Source of the DNA: Rhodobacter capsulatus
GTDB taxonomy: Bacteria > Pseudomonadota > Alphaproteobacteria > Rhodobacterales > Rhodobacteraceae
Reading direction: 5' to 3'
DNA length: 35,808 nucleotides
Assembly (NCBI RefSeq): GCF_005144475.1
Contig: NZ_SWJZ01000134.1
Location: forward strand, 1 to 35,808
Positions 27,248 through 35,801 of this stretch are shown one piece after another; positions within the stretch are counted from its first letter, which is position 1, and each line of letters starts with the position of its first letter. The notes beneath the pieces are model-generated. The model saw only the letters and a program-made list of their open reading frames with translations, did no database searches and was not told the DNA's origin. The position numbers and the translations under genes are program-made.

Positions 27248-28003
27248 CTAGCTCAACAGTTCTCTCAGGTTCGATAGCAGCACCGACCGCATATTCTCTG
27301 CGGTAAAACCGAAGACCTCGGCAAGTTGAAAGACGGTCTCTTCGACATCGCGCGGACGCACCGTTCCGCGCGGAGTTTCCACGAAAGGGCCGTCCGTTTC
27401 CGTCAGCAATCTGTCACGTGGCAATGAGGCGACCAATATCCGATGCCGCTCGGTTCGCAGCATCGCGGTATTGATCGAGAAATAGCACCCCATTTCGACG
27501 GCCCGCCGCGCCTCCGCCTTGGTTCCTGTGAACCAGTGCAAGACTGCCTTCGAAGTATCGATAAACTTGGTGGCCTCGAGCGCCGTGAGCACCTTGGCGA
27601 CGCTGCGGACACTGTGAAGTGACGCCACCTTGCGCCCCTGCTCGGCGCTGGCCCGCAGCATCCGGTCAAGGACCTGCTCTTGCTCTTTCAGATTCCGATA
27701 GAACCGCGGCCCCGCGTCGAGGCCGATCTCTCCGATGTAACGAGCCTCCGGCAAGTATCGCTCGAAAAGTGCTACCTCTTCAGCCCGTTCCGCAACGAGC
27801 TGTGGATGAAGACCAAGGGCAACCCGTACCAGCCGAGACTGCGCTGCCATCTCCTTGTTCCGTGGCCATGCCTTCGGAGTGGTCGTCACTGCCAATGTCG
27901 CGACTTCAGCTTGGTCACACTGCTGAATGAGGGCAGCATGATCCGGGTAGAGATCGAGATGGCAGTGGAAATCGACCCAACGCGGCCCCGTCTCCTTTGT
28001 CAT
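27248..28003 (-). CDS. qatD: QatD, TatD-like metal-dependent DNase of the Qat defence system
   Basis: A 251-residue TatD-family hydrolase. All expected metal ligands are visible: His13 and His15 in DFHCHLD, Glu92 in GEIGLD, His130 in ASLHS, His156 in LHWFTG and Asp204 in TETDGPF, so it should be an active metallonuclease. Its start codon overlaps the qatC stop (ATGA). Position directly after a QueC-like gene, a QatB-type gene and a KAP NTPase identifies it as QatD rather than housekeeping TatD. In the known system all four genes are needed for phage protection; the exact DNA substrate of QatD is not shown by the sequence. Confidence 0.9.
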   Translation of the reverse strand: MTKETGPRWVDFHCHLDLYPDHAALIQQCDQAEVATLAVTTTPKAWPRNKEMAAQSRLVRVALGLHPQLVAERAEEVALFERYLPEARYIGEIGLDAGPRFYRNLKEQEQVLDRMLRASAEQGRKVASLHSVRSVAKVLTALEATKFIDTSKAVLHWFTGTKAEARRAVEMGCYFSINTAMLRTERHRILVASLPRDRLLTETDGPFVETPRGTVRPRDVEETVFQLAEVFGFTAENMRSVLLSNLRELLS

Positions 28004-29358
28004 AGAGGTCGCGCTCGAACCCCGCAGAGCAGCGCCTCCACTTCAGCAATGCCCGTGCGATAGACCTTCTCGTAATCAGCCAACCGATCGGGGTGATCGA
28101 TCAGTGGGCCTGGGAGGTAGATATCGAGCCTCGCCTTCGCGGGGCGCTTACGGAGTCGAGCAATGGCACGCTGGAAGGATCGAATATGCATTCCTTCCGC
28201 CTCGCTGCTATCGAGGTCGCGCGCCTTCAGATCCGGGATTGAGTAGTCGGTTGAGTCATTCCCGAGGCCCGCGAGCATGGAAGCTCGGCGAATGAGACAC
28301 GGCACACAGTATCCGCAATGCTTGGGCGCTTCGCCCTGCCAGCGGGCCTTCGAAGGCGAAGAGCAGGACATGGTGTTCGCCGCCTCCTTGGCGATGAAAG
28401 ATTGGGCGCGACATTCGCGGATCATCTCACCCTTTGTCTTGAATGCGTAAGGATTAACCAGCTTCACTTTGAGACCGAGCGCAACCAGCAGCTCATTGAA
28501 ACGCGCCATATAGTAGGGGTGTGTCGTCCGAGTGCTGAGAGCACCGAGACGCAATGGATCCAAGGGCACGTTCAGAGAAATGAGACCGTTCTCCGGGACA
28601 TGCACGATCTGGTCGCCGCCCAATGCGTCAGCCGCCAAGACAGCGAGGGAGAAAAAGAGGAAGGATCTGCCCCGCAGCGTGTTTTCGGAGCTGCCAGTGC
28701 CCAAAACGTCATGGCCGAAACCAATTCGAGCGCGGACGTGCCTTATGCCGAGAGTGCTGTATTGTCCCTCGAGGGCTTCCCTGCAATGTGTCTGCGATTT
28801 GCTCGTTTCGCCGTCCCAGTAATGGCTGATTAGCAACGGCGCTTTGCCAACCGCACAAAGATCTATGGCGCCGATAAAGCTGTCCAGTCCACCGGAGAAC
28901 AAGCAAACCTCCAGCGCGGAACCTAGGCGGAGCTTCGACGCCGGGGCGGATAACTTCGAGTAAGCACTCGGTCTGGCGCGGAATTGCAGCGTCCATCGAT
29001 CACCGGTGAGAAAATTCAGCATTTTCGCCAGCAATGGCTCGACTCTTCTCCAGAGAACGGGATCGGACACCGGGACATCAAGACCTAGTTCACGGCTCCA
29101 TCCATCCTGCGCATGGGCGTCTCGTGAAATCCGAGTGTCCGCAGCGGTCAATGCTACAGAGATGAGTGACAAATCTATCGCCGTCTCCGATGGGACGATG
29201 CCCAGATCGGCCAAGTCGTCCATCGCCTGGCCTAGTCCAAAATCAAGTCGAGCATCTGCGTCGAGCATATCGAACGGATAGGACGTATTGTCGGCCAAAG
29301 TGGAAGACGGTTTGTCTTCTGGGCCGAGCTTGAGGGTGATAACCTGGCGCCCCTTCAT
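28000..29358 (-). CDS. qatC: QatC, QueC-like PP-loop protein of the Qat defence system
   Basis: A 452-residue protein. A roughly 145-residue N-terminal extension precedes a QueC-like domain. The PP-loop SGGLDS is at 155-160. A QueC-type zinc site is complete: Cys332, then Cys348, Cys351 and Cys354 (HCGYCVPC). QueC makes the nitrile of preQ0 in 7-deazaguanine synthesis, so QatC may modify a base or protein amine in related chemistry; this is inference. It is far longer than queuosine-pathway QueC (about 230 residues) and is embedded between qatB and qatD with ATGA overlaps on both sides, which supports the Qat assignment. Confidence 0.9.
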   Translation of the reverse strand: MKGRQVITLKLGPEDKPSSTLADNTSYPFDMLDADARLDFGLGQAMDDLADLGIVPSETAIDLSLISVALTAADTRISRDAHAQDGWSRELGLDVPVSDPVLWRRVEPLLAKMLNFLTGDRWTLQFRARPSAYSKLSAPASKLRLGSALEVCLFSGGLDSFIGAIDLCAVGKAPLLISHYWDGETSKSQTHCREALEGQYSTLGIRHVRARIGFGHDVLGTGSSENTLRGRSFLFFSLAVLAADALGGDQIVHVPENGLISLNVPLDPLRLGALSTRTTHPYYMARFNELLVALGLKVKLVNPYAFKTKGEMIRECRAQSFIAKEAANTMSCSSPSKARWQGEAPKHCGYCVPCLIRRASMLAGLGNDSTDYSIPDLKARDLDSSEAEGMHIRSFQRAIARLRKRPAKARLDIYLPGPLIDHPDRLADYEKVYRTGIAEVEALLCGVRARPL

Positions 29359-30194
29359 TCAGCTTCTCCCATGAGGCTAATCAGCTCGAACCCAGCTTCG
29401 TAAATGTTGTCGATCGTGTTCATCATCTCCGCGTCCGAGTGGACCGGCCCATCCAGAAGGGGTGCCAAAGCCCCTCTGGTGTGACCCGCGACGAAATCGT
29501 GGAGCTGTTCCTGCATGTCCTCCATAGCTTCGACGCTGGCAGAGCGTGCCATCCCGCGCGTTGCCATGTCGGTGATGATCCGACCTTCGATGGAACGGAT
29601 GATGAAATCCAAGAAGAACTCCCGACGTTCGGCGTCCGACATGGCGCCGAAGTCGTTCATCCCTGCATCGGCAAAATCGGAGATCGCGTCCAGCATCGCC
29701 TGCCGCGCGATTGCCTCATCCAAGGCTCCGCCGGGCGGACAGATGAAATCCAAGAGCGCTGTGAAGACTTCCGCAGCCGGCCGGGATGCCAGAGACCCGA
29801 GGTTGAATTGCTGAAGAGCGGTAGCCGCTCCGAAGCTCTCCACATTTCGCACGAGGCCCAAGAGGCGAGCGCCCGCCGACCGCGAAGCGCCCATGCGCCG
29901 AGCGGCGCCGCGTGCCCCGCCCGTCCCAGAACGCACATAGCTGGACAAAGATTTGCCCAAGTCGCCGCGATCTCCGGTCTGGGCGAATTTGTTGAAGCTT
30001 CTCCTCGCACTTCGGAAGTTGCCTGAATCTGCTGGCACGACCTGGGGCGCGCTCGGCTGTGCCGATCCATCAGGAGCAGAGGGAGCCCCCGACGGCGGCT
30101 GCCCCGGTGCTGGAGCTGTTGCCGGTGACGGGTCATCCGCCCAGCTTGGCACCAGTCCACCACTGGGTCCGCCGAAACGTGTCGAGGTTCCCAT
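29355..30194 (-). CDS. qatB: QatB of the Qat defence system
   Basis: A 279-residue protein with no enzyme motif. Residues about 1-65 are Gly/Pro/Ala/Ser-rich and probably disordered. A basic Gly/Arg-rich patch follows (SGTGGARGAARRMGASRSAGARLLG), then an all-helical acidic C-terminal half with the AERREFFLDFIIRSIEGRI stretch. This layout matches QatB proteins, whose biochemical role is unknown. The ATG at 30194 is one base away from the qatA stop, and its own stop overlaps the qatC start. The assignment rests mainly on position between an evident qatA and qatC plus the general QatB shape. Confidence 0.83.
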   Translation of the reverse strand: MGTSTRFGGPSGGLVPSWADDPSPATAPAPGQPPSGAPSAPDGSAQPSAPQVVPADSGNFRSARRSFNKFAQTGDRGDLGKSLSSYVRSGTGGARGAARRMGASRSAGARLLGLVRNVESFGAATALQQFNLGSLASRPAAEVFTALLDFICPPGGALDEAIARQAMLDAISDFADAGMNDFGAMSDAERREFFLDFIIRSIEGRIITDMATRGMARSASVEAMEDMQEQLHDFVAGHTRGALAPLLDGPVHSDAEMMNTIDNIYEAGFELISLMGEAE

Positions 30195-30195
30195 G

Positions 30196-32127
30196 TCAGA
30201 CGCTCCTCACGCGTGGCAACGACTTTGAAGCTTTCGCGGCAGATTGCAGGGTCTTGTTCTCGGATTGCTTCGCCCACTGTTCTTTCACGAGGTCAAAGCG
30301 ATCAATCCAGTTGTCCGACTGCAGTGCCTTAGACCAGCTGGATACGGCCCAAGTTCCGATGCGCCCGGTCGGCAGTGCCTCGAGAAGCTCTACGAGGCGC
30401 CCCTGCAATGCGGGGTGAATTTCCACTAGCAGTGCCAACCCATCGACGCCGTCCGGCTTCTTGGAGGGTTTGTCTGAGGCGAGGATGTTGTCACGCAGCG
30501 CATTGAATACCGTCTCGGGCTCCATCCCCGTCAGCTTGCTTACGTCTTCGGCGCTTTGGGCGACCGCAATGCGACCGGCCATCAACTTTTCGATGATAGC
30601 CTCGAGGTGCTGATGGGCGGCAACGCCGGACAATGCGCTGCGTTTGTCCCGGGTAACGAAGACATACGGCCGCAAGTCCTTGCCTGCCAGCTTCGGCTCA
30701 GTCTTCGCCCAGCGAATGATCCACTCGCTAGTCAACCATTCACCGACCTCGGATGGAGGTTCGACTGGCTCTTCGTCCGCGGCCGACACGGATTGTGCCG
30801 AACCACTGACTTTCGCATGACCCTCAAGCGCCTTGATCGCTTTTGGAGATCCGTTGATATCACCGGCCGCGAGCTTCGCCAGTTCCCCATAAAACGAAGG
30901 CGCGAAACGCTCTGCGAGCATGATTTTCGCGAGGGTAGACCGCTCGATGTCGTCAGCGAATCCACGTTCTTCTGCGATCGCCTCGCGCAGCATCATCGTA
31001 TTGAGGAAGCGCTTGATCTGCCGTGGGTTCCCGTGCGCGCCCTCGCTCAACACCGCACTGACTTGGGCGCTTATGGCCAGGGCATTCTCAATGGGAGCCG
31101 GTAACTTGCCGAGCTTCTCTTCAATTGCCGAGCGGTCGAGCCCCTGGATGAGCCACGGCTTCTTCAACTGGTCCCGCGCCGCGGAGATCAGCCGGGCAAA
31201 TGTCGGATCGTCGCTTCCGAGGGCGTTCTCGGCTAGAAGCAGCGACACGTAGATGCGCGTCTCCGCCGCACCCAGTGCGGGAATGCGGAACGGGACCTGG
31301 ATCAACTTCTCGAGGTAGTTTCTAGAGTAGGTCACCGGACCCGAGGATGGTGGGAGGTCCGGGAAGTGGTCCTTCACGGCATACTCGATCATCGCCTCGT
31401 CGGCACCGATGATGAAGGCGGTGCGCTCGACGAACAGAAAGAGCCTGATCGCCTCCAGGGTGGCGATGGCGGTGCTCGGCAGGCAGCGATCCAGGTCATC
31501 CACCATGACGACCAGCCGTTTGATTTTCGCTGCATCGAGCAATGCTACGAATTCTTCCCTGAAGGCATGCATATGCGCGGGGGACCCGCCCGCCTCTTCG
31601 GGAGCATCCTTTACAAATTCGCTGGCTGTGCTCGCCCAGTCAACGAGTTTCTCGATCGAGATAGCCTCGCCGGGATTGTCCACAAGGCCCTTGATCAGGC
31701 CTACTGCATCCGAGACAAGGTCCGGCGTCGGGACCCCGGAGAAGGCGGTCAATGCAAGCCCGCCCGTTTTGCGGGCGAGCTTCAGCCAGTCGATGCGTTT
31801 TCGCAGCTTAGTGGCCGCTTCCTTGACGCCTGCCATCTTCGGCCGCGCCCGGGTGAGTTCTTCCACAACGGTTTCAATGACCACCGTTTTCGCGTCGTCA
31901 AAGCCCTCGAACGCCCAGCCATTGAACCAGACGCAGAGTGTCCCGTCGTCGTCCTCCCAAGAGGACTGGATCATTTTCAGGATGCTGGACTTCCCGGCCC
32001 CCCAGTCGCCATGAATCCCGATGGTCAGAGGATCATTTTTGGAAGCGTCGATCAGACGGACAACGGTCCTCGAGATGGCTTCGAAGTAAAGAAGATCGGT
32101 CGCGGTTTCTTGGTCATTCAAAAACAT
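30196..32127 (-). CDS. qatA: QatA, KAP-family P-loop NTPase of the Qat defence system
   Basis: A 643-residue KAP NTPase. Walker A GDWGAGKSS is at 40-48, followed by VWFNGWAFEGFDD, a KAP hallmark. Walker B MVDDLDRC is near 205-213, then the sensor region TAFIIGADEAMIEYAVKDHFP and the GNPRQIKRFLNTM segment. I chose the ATG at 32127 (MFLNDQETATDLL); a TTG at 32160 in frame would add 11 residues but lacks a spaced ribosome-binding site. KAP proteins often have membrane helices inserted; only one weakly hydrophobic stretch (around 125-150) is present here. First gene of qatABCD. Upstream lies a 467-base gap with a heptamer repeat. Confidence 0.9.
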   Translation of the reverse strand: MFLNDQETATDLLYFEAISRTVVRLIDASKNDPLTIGIHGDWGAGKSSILKMIQSSWEDDDGTLCVWFNGWAFEGFDDAKTVVIETVVEELTRARPKMAGVKEAATKLRKRIDWLKLARKTGGLALTAFSGVPTPDLVSDAVGLIKGLVDNPGEAISIEKLVDWASTASEFVKDAPEEAGGSPAHMHAFREEFVALLDAAKIKRLVVMVDDLDRCLPSTAIATLEAIRLFLFVERTAFIIGADEAMIEYAVKDHFPDLPPSSGPVTYSRNYLEKLIQVPFRIPALGAAETRIYVSLLLAENALGSDDPTFARLISAARDQLKKPWLIQGLDRSAIEEKLGKLPAPIENALAISAQVSAVLSEGAHGNPRQIKRFLNTMMLREAIAEERGFADDIERSTLAKIMLAERFAPSFYGELAKLAAGDINGSPKAIKALEGHAKVSGSAQSVSAADEEPVEPPSEVGEWLTSEWIIRWAKTEPKLAGKDLRPYVFVTRDKRSALSGVAAHQHLEAIIEKLMAGRIAVAQSAEDVSKLTGMEPETVFNALRDNILASDKPSKKPDGVDGLALLVEIHPALQGRLVELLEALPTGRIGTWAVSSWSKALQSDNWIDRFDLVKEQWAKQSENKTLQSAAKASKSLPRVRSV

Positions 32128-32594
32128 AGCGAAGCTCAAATTACCCTGTGGCTGAATCAACCTCGCCTAACCGCGCCCCGTAGTCCAGATGTTCTCGTGG
32201 AAATATTGAAACGCGAGCTCACGCCAATGGCGACCGGCGACCGGCGACCCGTTCCAGTTCGGTTCGACGTGTCGCCTGAACGCAGCGACTACCGCCGCAT
32301 CATTCTGTCCGAATATTATTGCCGAACACCAGCTAAGGGCGGCGGTGCCACGGGGCGGGTTCGTCCAAGGGCGAACAGGTCACGAGGCCAAGACCAACGT
32401 GAGGGGCGGAAACCGGTCTAACGGCGGTGCGGCATGGCAGACGCAGAAACCTTGCCAGAGCAGCCGTTCGGGCCGACCGCAGCGAAATCACAGTCGCTTC
32501 CGCCCCAAGGGGGGGGGGAGCCGACCTTCGCAGCAGGCGCAAAAAAACGTAAGCGAGCCGCACTTGTCCAAATAGCCTCAGTTGTCTTCGAAAC
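32128..32594. other. 467-base gap upstream of qatA
   Basis: No supported gene. It must contain the qatA promoter on the minus strand, although none stands out. It holds a heptamer GGCGACC repeated three times (32229-32249), a short hairpin GTTCGTCC/GGGCGAAC near 32359-32376 and a run of ten G residues at 32509-32518. Open plus-strand frames here have low-complexity products and no ribosome-binding sites. Confidence 0.45.
32229..32249. repeat. three tandem copies of a heptamer upstream of qatA
   Basis: GGCGACC occurs three times in perfect tandem, 102 bases before the qatA ATG. Copy-number change by slippage could alter spacing in the promoter or leader region, but whether the tract varies is unknown. 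Confidence 0.75.
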
Positions 32595-35072
32595 CTATTT
32601 TCCCTTAAGATTAATGTTTATTGACTGGCAATCGCACCTCAGCTGCACTGAGCTTCCTTTTCTAGGGACGACGTAGGGTAAAGTTCCACATTTCTCGTTC
32701 GAGCAACGCATGCTCTCGAGTAGAAGTTTGTATGCAGCAACGACTTTCGCGAATTCGCCGCTCTCAAAGTTCTCCCATTCGTTGAAGTGAACCGATGGAT
32801 TTATAGCCCATTGCTCAACGTATGTTGCCGCAATCAACGCATTCGATTTGTCACGTTTTCCTTCGAGTATGCTCTTCTCTTCGTCGTTGCCCCAGTGGGC
32901 GGCGGCTTTGATCCCTTTATCGAGGCGATCTTGCCAGCGTTTCAGGACGGGCGGCAGGAGATCGCCAAGATCGTAATGGCCGTCTCCGCGAAATTCCACT
33001 TGAGCGCGGAGATTGTCGGCAAGGACAGTGGCGATGTACTCTAGGTAGCGGCGCAGGAGCCAGGCTGCGCGCGGCACATCGTTCTTGTCGAGCTGTTGGT
33101 CGATCTCCGTCCAAATCTCCTGATCATCCCAGATGCGCGGCCCGAACTCCACGCTCCAGCCGCCGAATAGCTGGCTCTTTGCTATCAGCTTCTCGGTCTT
33201 CATATACTGCAGCCAGACCCGATCATGGGTCGTGAGGACGAACTGCGTGTTTGGAAACCTCGTCTTAAGCAGGCGACACACCTCACGTCGATGGCCCGTA
33301 TCGACGGACATCATCACATCGTCGAGCACGGCGAAGGTAAACTTGTCCCCGAGCGTGTACTGCATTAGCGCAAGATAGAGGCACAGCCCCATCCCGTCTT
33401 GGTGTCCCTCACTGTGATATGCGCCAGGCGGAAACGTGCCCCTGCCGTAGAAGTCCACATTGAAGCTTAGTTTTGCGGGTTCGGCCTTGAGTTCTCCGAC
33501 GAATTTGCCGTCATCGTCGTTGATGGCCTTGTAAAGCGCTGTGAACTCCTTCGCGACAGCGTCATAAATATCTTCCAGCACGTCGTTCGAGGTCTGTACA
33601 TAATGATCATAGACCTTCTCGGCGACGGTGCTGCGCTGCGCGCTTTCCTTTGCGGAGCGGTTCGCTTCGATTAGGCGGGCATAGCGTTCCTGTAGCACCG
33701 TCAGGGACTGGATTGCCTTTTCTTTGGCGGAACTGTCGGGCAGCGCCGCGATGACCTTGCGTAACTCCCCAAGCAGGGCCTGAACGTCGCCGGGCAAGGC
33801 CCACCAAGCGTCCTGTATGGCGGTAATCGCGGGGTCGAGCTGCGCGTGATCCTCGCGAAAGTCCTTGATCGTGGTCAGAATCTGTTTCAGCCGCACCGCG
33901 TATGTGGCCAGCGTCGCGATCGCGACGGCAGGTTCTAGAGCCTTGGCATAGCTCGCTACTGTGCGCAGATCGGCGATGCGGTCTTCGACGGCTTGCTCGA
34001 TAGTCTGGAAATTCGTGTCCAGCTTCTTCAATATCTTGCCGATGGCATCGCTGCTGATTAGCTTTTCTTCAAGATGGGCGCGCAGCGCCTCGGCATCCCA
34101 TGGCGAATCGCAAAGCGGACACGCTTCGCTCTCGTCACTTACGAATTCCAGCCCCTTAGTGATAAAGCCATGCTGCCGCGCCAGTGTCAGTGCAGCGCTA
34201 TCCTCTTTTAGCTTGTTCAGCGCGGCAAGCGCATCACCGCGTGCGCCGGACAGTGCATCGGGCTCGTCTTGCGCGGCACTCTCGGTCAGAGCCTTGAGGT
34301 CAGCCAGCGCGACGGATTTGACCAGAGCGGACTGCTTGGCCCCTTCCTCCTCCTTCTCATCATCCACTGCGCCTATGAAGATGGTTTCGGGTGTCAGTTC
34401 CGTGAGGTCGGGGAGTCCGAGCACCTTGCGGTGTTCATTGGCCTTCTCCATCACGTTTTCACGTTTGAGCGTGTCAACGCCAATAGCGGTTTTGAGGTCT
34501 TGTTCCGCTTTGCTCTTCGCGCCCGTTGCGTCTCTCGCCTCCTTGGCGGCGTTGTTTTTGAACGTATTCAGAGCTTTACGCAGATCGCCGATGCGATCAA
34601 GGCGCAAGAGATTCTGCACATCGGTCGAGCGCTGCGACGGCGGCGTGATGATGTATTTGGCGATCTCGCGCCGCGAAAGCGCAAACTCGGGATGGGCCTG
34701 CAGGCTGTAGACGATCTCCTCCTCGGCTCCGCCGGAGGGCGTGACGCTCACCTGCTTCGGAGACTTGACCGACCGCGCGATGATCACGTCCTTGCCGAGC
34801 GAGGGAATATGCGCCGTGATCTCGACCTTGGCCTTCTCAGGTGCGGTTCGGCTGTCGACATGCGGGCCATGTTTGGCGACGCTGAGTTCTCCCTGACCCT
34901 GCCCCGACAGGCGGGTCAAACTGCCGGTGAGGCAGAATTCTATAGCATCGACAACACCGCTCTTGCCCGTGCCGTTCGGTCCACATATTCCGAAATTCTT
35001 ACCGCCCAGATCAAGGGTGAGGTCTTTGATCCCCCGAAACTCTTCAATATGGACTGTCTTAAGCCGGATCAT
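32595..35072 (-). CDS. Rad50/SMC-like ATPase with zinc hook and C-terminal zinc ribbon
   Basis: An 825-residue ABC-type ATPase. Walker A GPNGTGKS is at 31-38. Coiled-coil arms surround a zinc-hook CPLC near residue 316. The signature-like HSEGHQDGMGL (about 553-563), Walker B FAVLDDVMMSVD (about 576-587) and H-loop TTHD (about 612) complete the head. Unlike Rad50, about 200 more residues follow: a helical region with LRRYLEYIATVL and INPSVHF, which recalls HEPN/DUF4145-type folds (inference), then a four-cysteine zinc ribbon (CSNEKCG ... CDC). Such fusions are typical of defence ATPases in which the tail is an effector. The ATG overlaps the stop of a 73-residue gene upstream, so the pair is a unit. 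Named system not recognised. Confidence 0.87.
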   Translation of the reverse strand: MIRLKTVHIEEFRGIKDLTLDLGGKNFGICGPNGTGKSGVVDAIEFCLTGSLTRLSGQGQGELSVAKHGPHVDSRTAPEKAKVEITAHIPSLGKDVIIARSVKSPKQVSVTPSGGAEEEIVYSLQAHPEFALSRREIAKYIITPPSQRSTDVQNLLRLDRIGDLRKALNTFKNNAAKEARDATGAKSKAEQDLKTAIGVDTLKRENVMEKANEHRKVLGLPDLTELTPETIFIGAVDDEKEEEGAKQSALVKSVALADLKALTESAAQDEPDALSGARGDALAALNKLKEDSAALTLARQHGFITKGLEFVSDESEACPLCDSPWDAEALRAHLEEKLISSDAIGKILKKLDTNFQTIEQAVEDRIADLRTVASYAKALEPAVAIATLATYAVRLKQILTTIKDFREDHAQLDPAITAIQDAWWALPGDVQALLGELRKVIAALPDSSAKEKAIQSLTVLQERYARLIEANRSAKESAQRSTVAEKVYDHYVQTSNDVLEDIYDAVAKEFTALYKAINDDDGKFVGELKAEPAKLSFNVDFYGRGTFPPGAYHSEGHQDGMGLCLYLALMQYTLGDKFTFAVLDDVMMSVDTGHRREVCRLLKTRFPNTQFVLTTHDRVWLQYMKTEKLIAKSQLFGGWSVEFGPRIWDDQEIWTEIDQQLDKNDVPRAAWLLRRYLEYIATVLADNLRAQVEFRGDGHYDLGDLLPPVLKRWQDRLDKGIKAAAHWGNDEEKSILEGKRDKSNALIAATYVEQWAINPSVHFNEWENFESGEFAKVVAAYKLLLESMRCSNEKCGTLPYVVPRKGSSVQLRCDCQSININLKGK

Positions 35073-35290
35073 GCGCCGTCTCCTATCGCACCATTCTCCT
35101 CATCCTCGGGCGGCGGAAATAGCGCGGCACTGATCTCGTCCGGTTTAAGGGCCTTGCCGCTCCGCAGTAGTGCATCCAGTCGGTCTGCCGCATCGTCTTC
35201 GATGGCCTCGTCCGCCTTCATCACCTCAAGAAACTTCTTCAATACCTTCGCAAGTGTGGGTGAAATGGGCGGGCCTTGATCTTGATCCAT
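35069..35290 (-). CDS. small acidic protein coupled to the Rad50-like ATPase
   Basis: A 73-residue protein starting MDQDQGPPISPTLAKVLKKFL, mostly helical by composition, with an acidic Pro-rich end (PPPEDEENGAIGDGA). I prefer the ATG at 35290, preceded by AGGAG, over the ATG at 35323, which has no ribosome-binding site. Its TGA overlaps the ATPase start (ATGA). No family recognised. Short coupled genes before a defence ATPase can be specificity or inhibitory partners; here that is only inference from position. Confidence 0.7.
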   Translation of the reverse strand: MDQDQGPPISPTLAKVLKKFLEVMKADEAIEDDAADRLDALLRSGKALKPDEISAALFPPPEDEENGAIGDGA

Positions 35291-35354
35291 AGATAATTTA
35301 ACTCCTGATAGGCCTTGCCCCATGTTTGTTGGTCATGCAACAATTATTGCCCCG

Positions 35355-35390
35355 GGCTATACCATGCAAAATATTGGCCTGTGGCTATAC
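35355..35390. promoter_or_regulatory. direct repeat GGCTATAC, possible operator
   Basis: GGCTATAC occurs at 35355-35362 and again at 35383-35390, 28 bases apart, 65-100 bases upstream of the preferred start of the small gene. On the minus strand the repeats read GTATAGCC and could include -10-like TATAGC elements. The region around them is AT-rich compared with the genes. This is where a promoter and its regulator site would be expected. Confidence 0.3.
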
Positions 35391-35561
35391 ATTTCTTTTC
35401 TGTGGTGCAGCGAAAGGTGGTCTTACCAAGGTCGGCGTTGGGCCGGAGGGCTTCGATTGCAACACTAGGGGCAAGGAATGGTCGTCCGCTGCGCAGCGCA
35501 TAAATGATCGCGAGGCGCTGAAATCGGAAAAAGACCTTTCAGCAGGATGTTCCATTTTCAA

Positions 35562-35801
35562 TCATTCGTCGAACTGGGATGCATCGGCTAAGAAGTCTTC
35601 GATAATGTACAATGAAGCCATATGCCGCTCATGCGGCCAGTCAGTCCCACATGGGCAGTCGTCGTCACGTTGTTCCCGCTGCCAGACGCCATCCTCGCTG
35701 ACACGGTAGAACCAACCGCGATTTACCAGGCTGCTGAAGAAGTCGTCGTCTCGGAACAGTTTTCTTTCGGCGCAACCTGCTGCGTTTGGTTTTGGCTCCA
35801 T
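35562..35801 (-). CDS. hypothetical small protein, possibly 5'-truncated by the window edge
   Basis: A 79-residue open frame starting MEPKPNAAGCAERKLF with balanced composition and no long low-complexity stretch. It contains CPCGTDWPHERHMA, a cluster of Cys and His that could bind metal. The ATG at 35801 is only seven bases from the window end, so a longer N terminus or the ribosome-binding site cannot be judged. No family recognised. A plus-strand frame across the same bases is considered the shadow. The 271 bases between it and the small coupled gene hold no other gene that I can support. Confidence 0.4.
   Translation of the reverse strand: MEPKPNAAGCAERKLFRDDDFFSSLVNRGWFYRVSEDGVWQREQRDDDCPCGTDWPHERHMASLYIIEDFLADASQFDE

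Noticed and set aside
27248-28003. Housekeeping TatD nuclease
   Set aside because: Operon position after QueC-like, QatB-like and KAP genes fits QatD.
28000-29358. Housekeeping queuosine-pathway QueC
   Set aside because: Nearly twice the length of QueC and locked in a qatABCD operon; no other queuosine genes nearby.
32345-32676. Plus-strand frames upstream of qatA
   Set aside because: Low-complexity products, one overlapping the 3' end of the Rad50-like gene in antisense; no ribosome-binding sites.
35326-35709. 127-residue plus-strand frame with CxxC pairs
   Set aside because: Low-complexity Ser-rich translation with no ribosome-binding site; the zinc-ribbon look comes from the antisense of the minus-strand frame 35562-35801, which has better composition.
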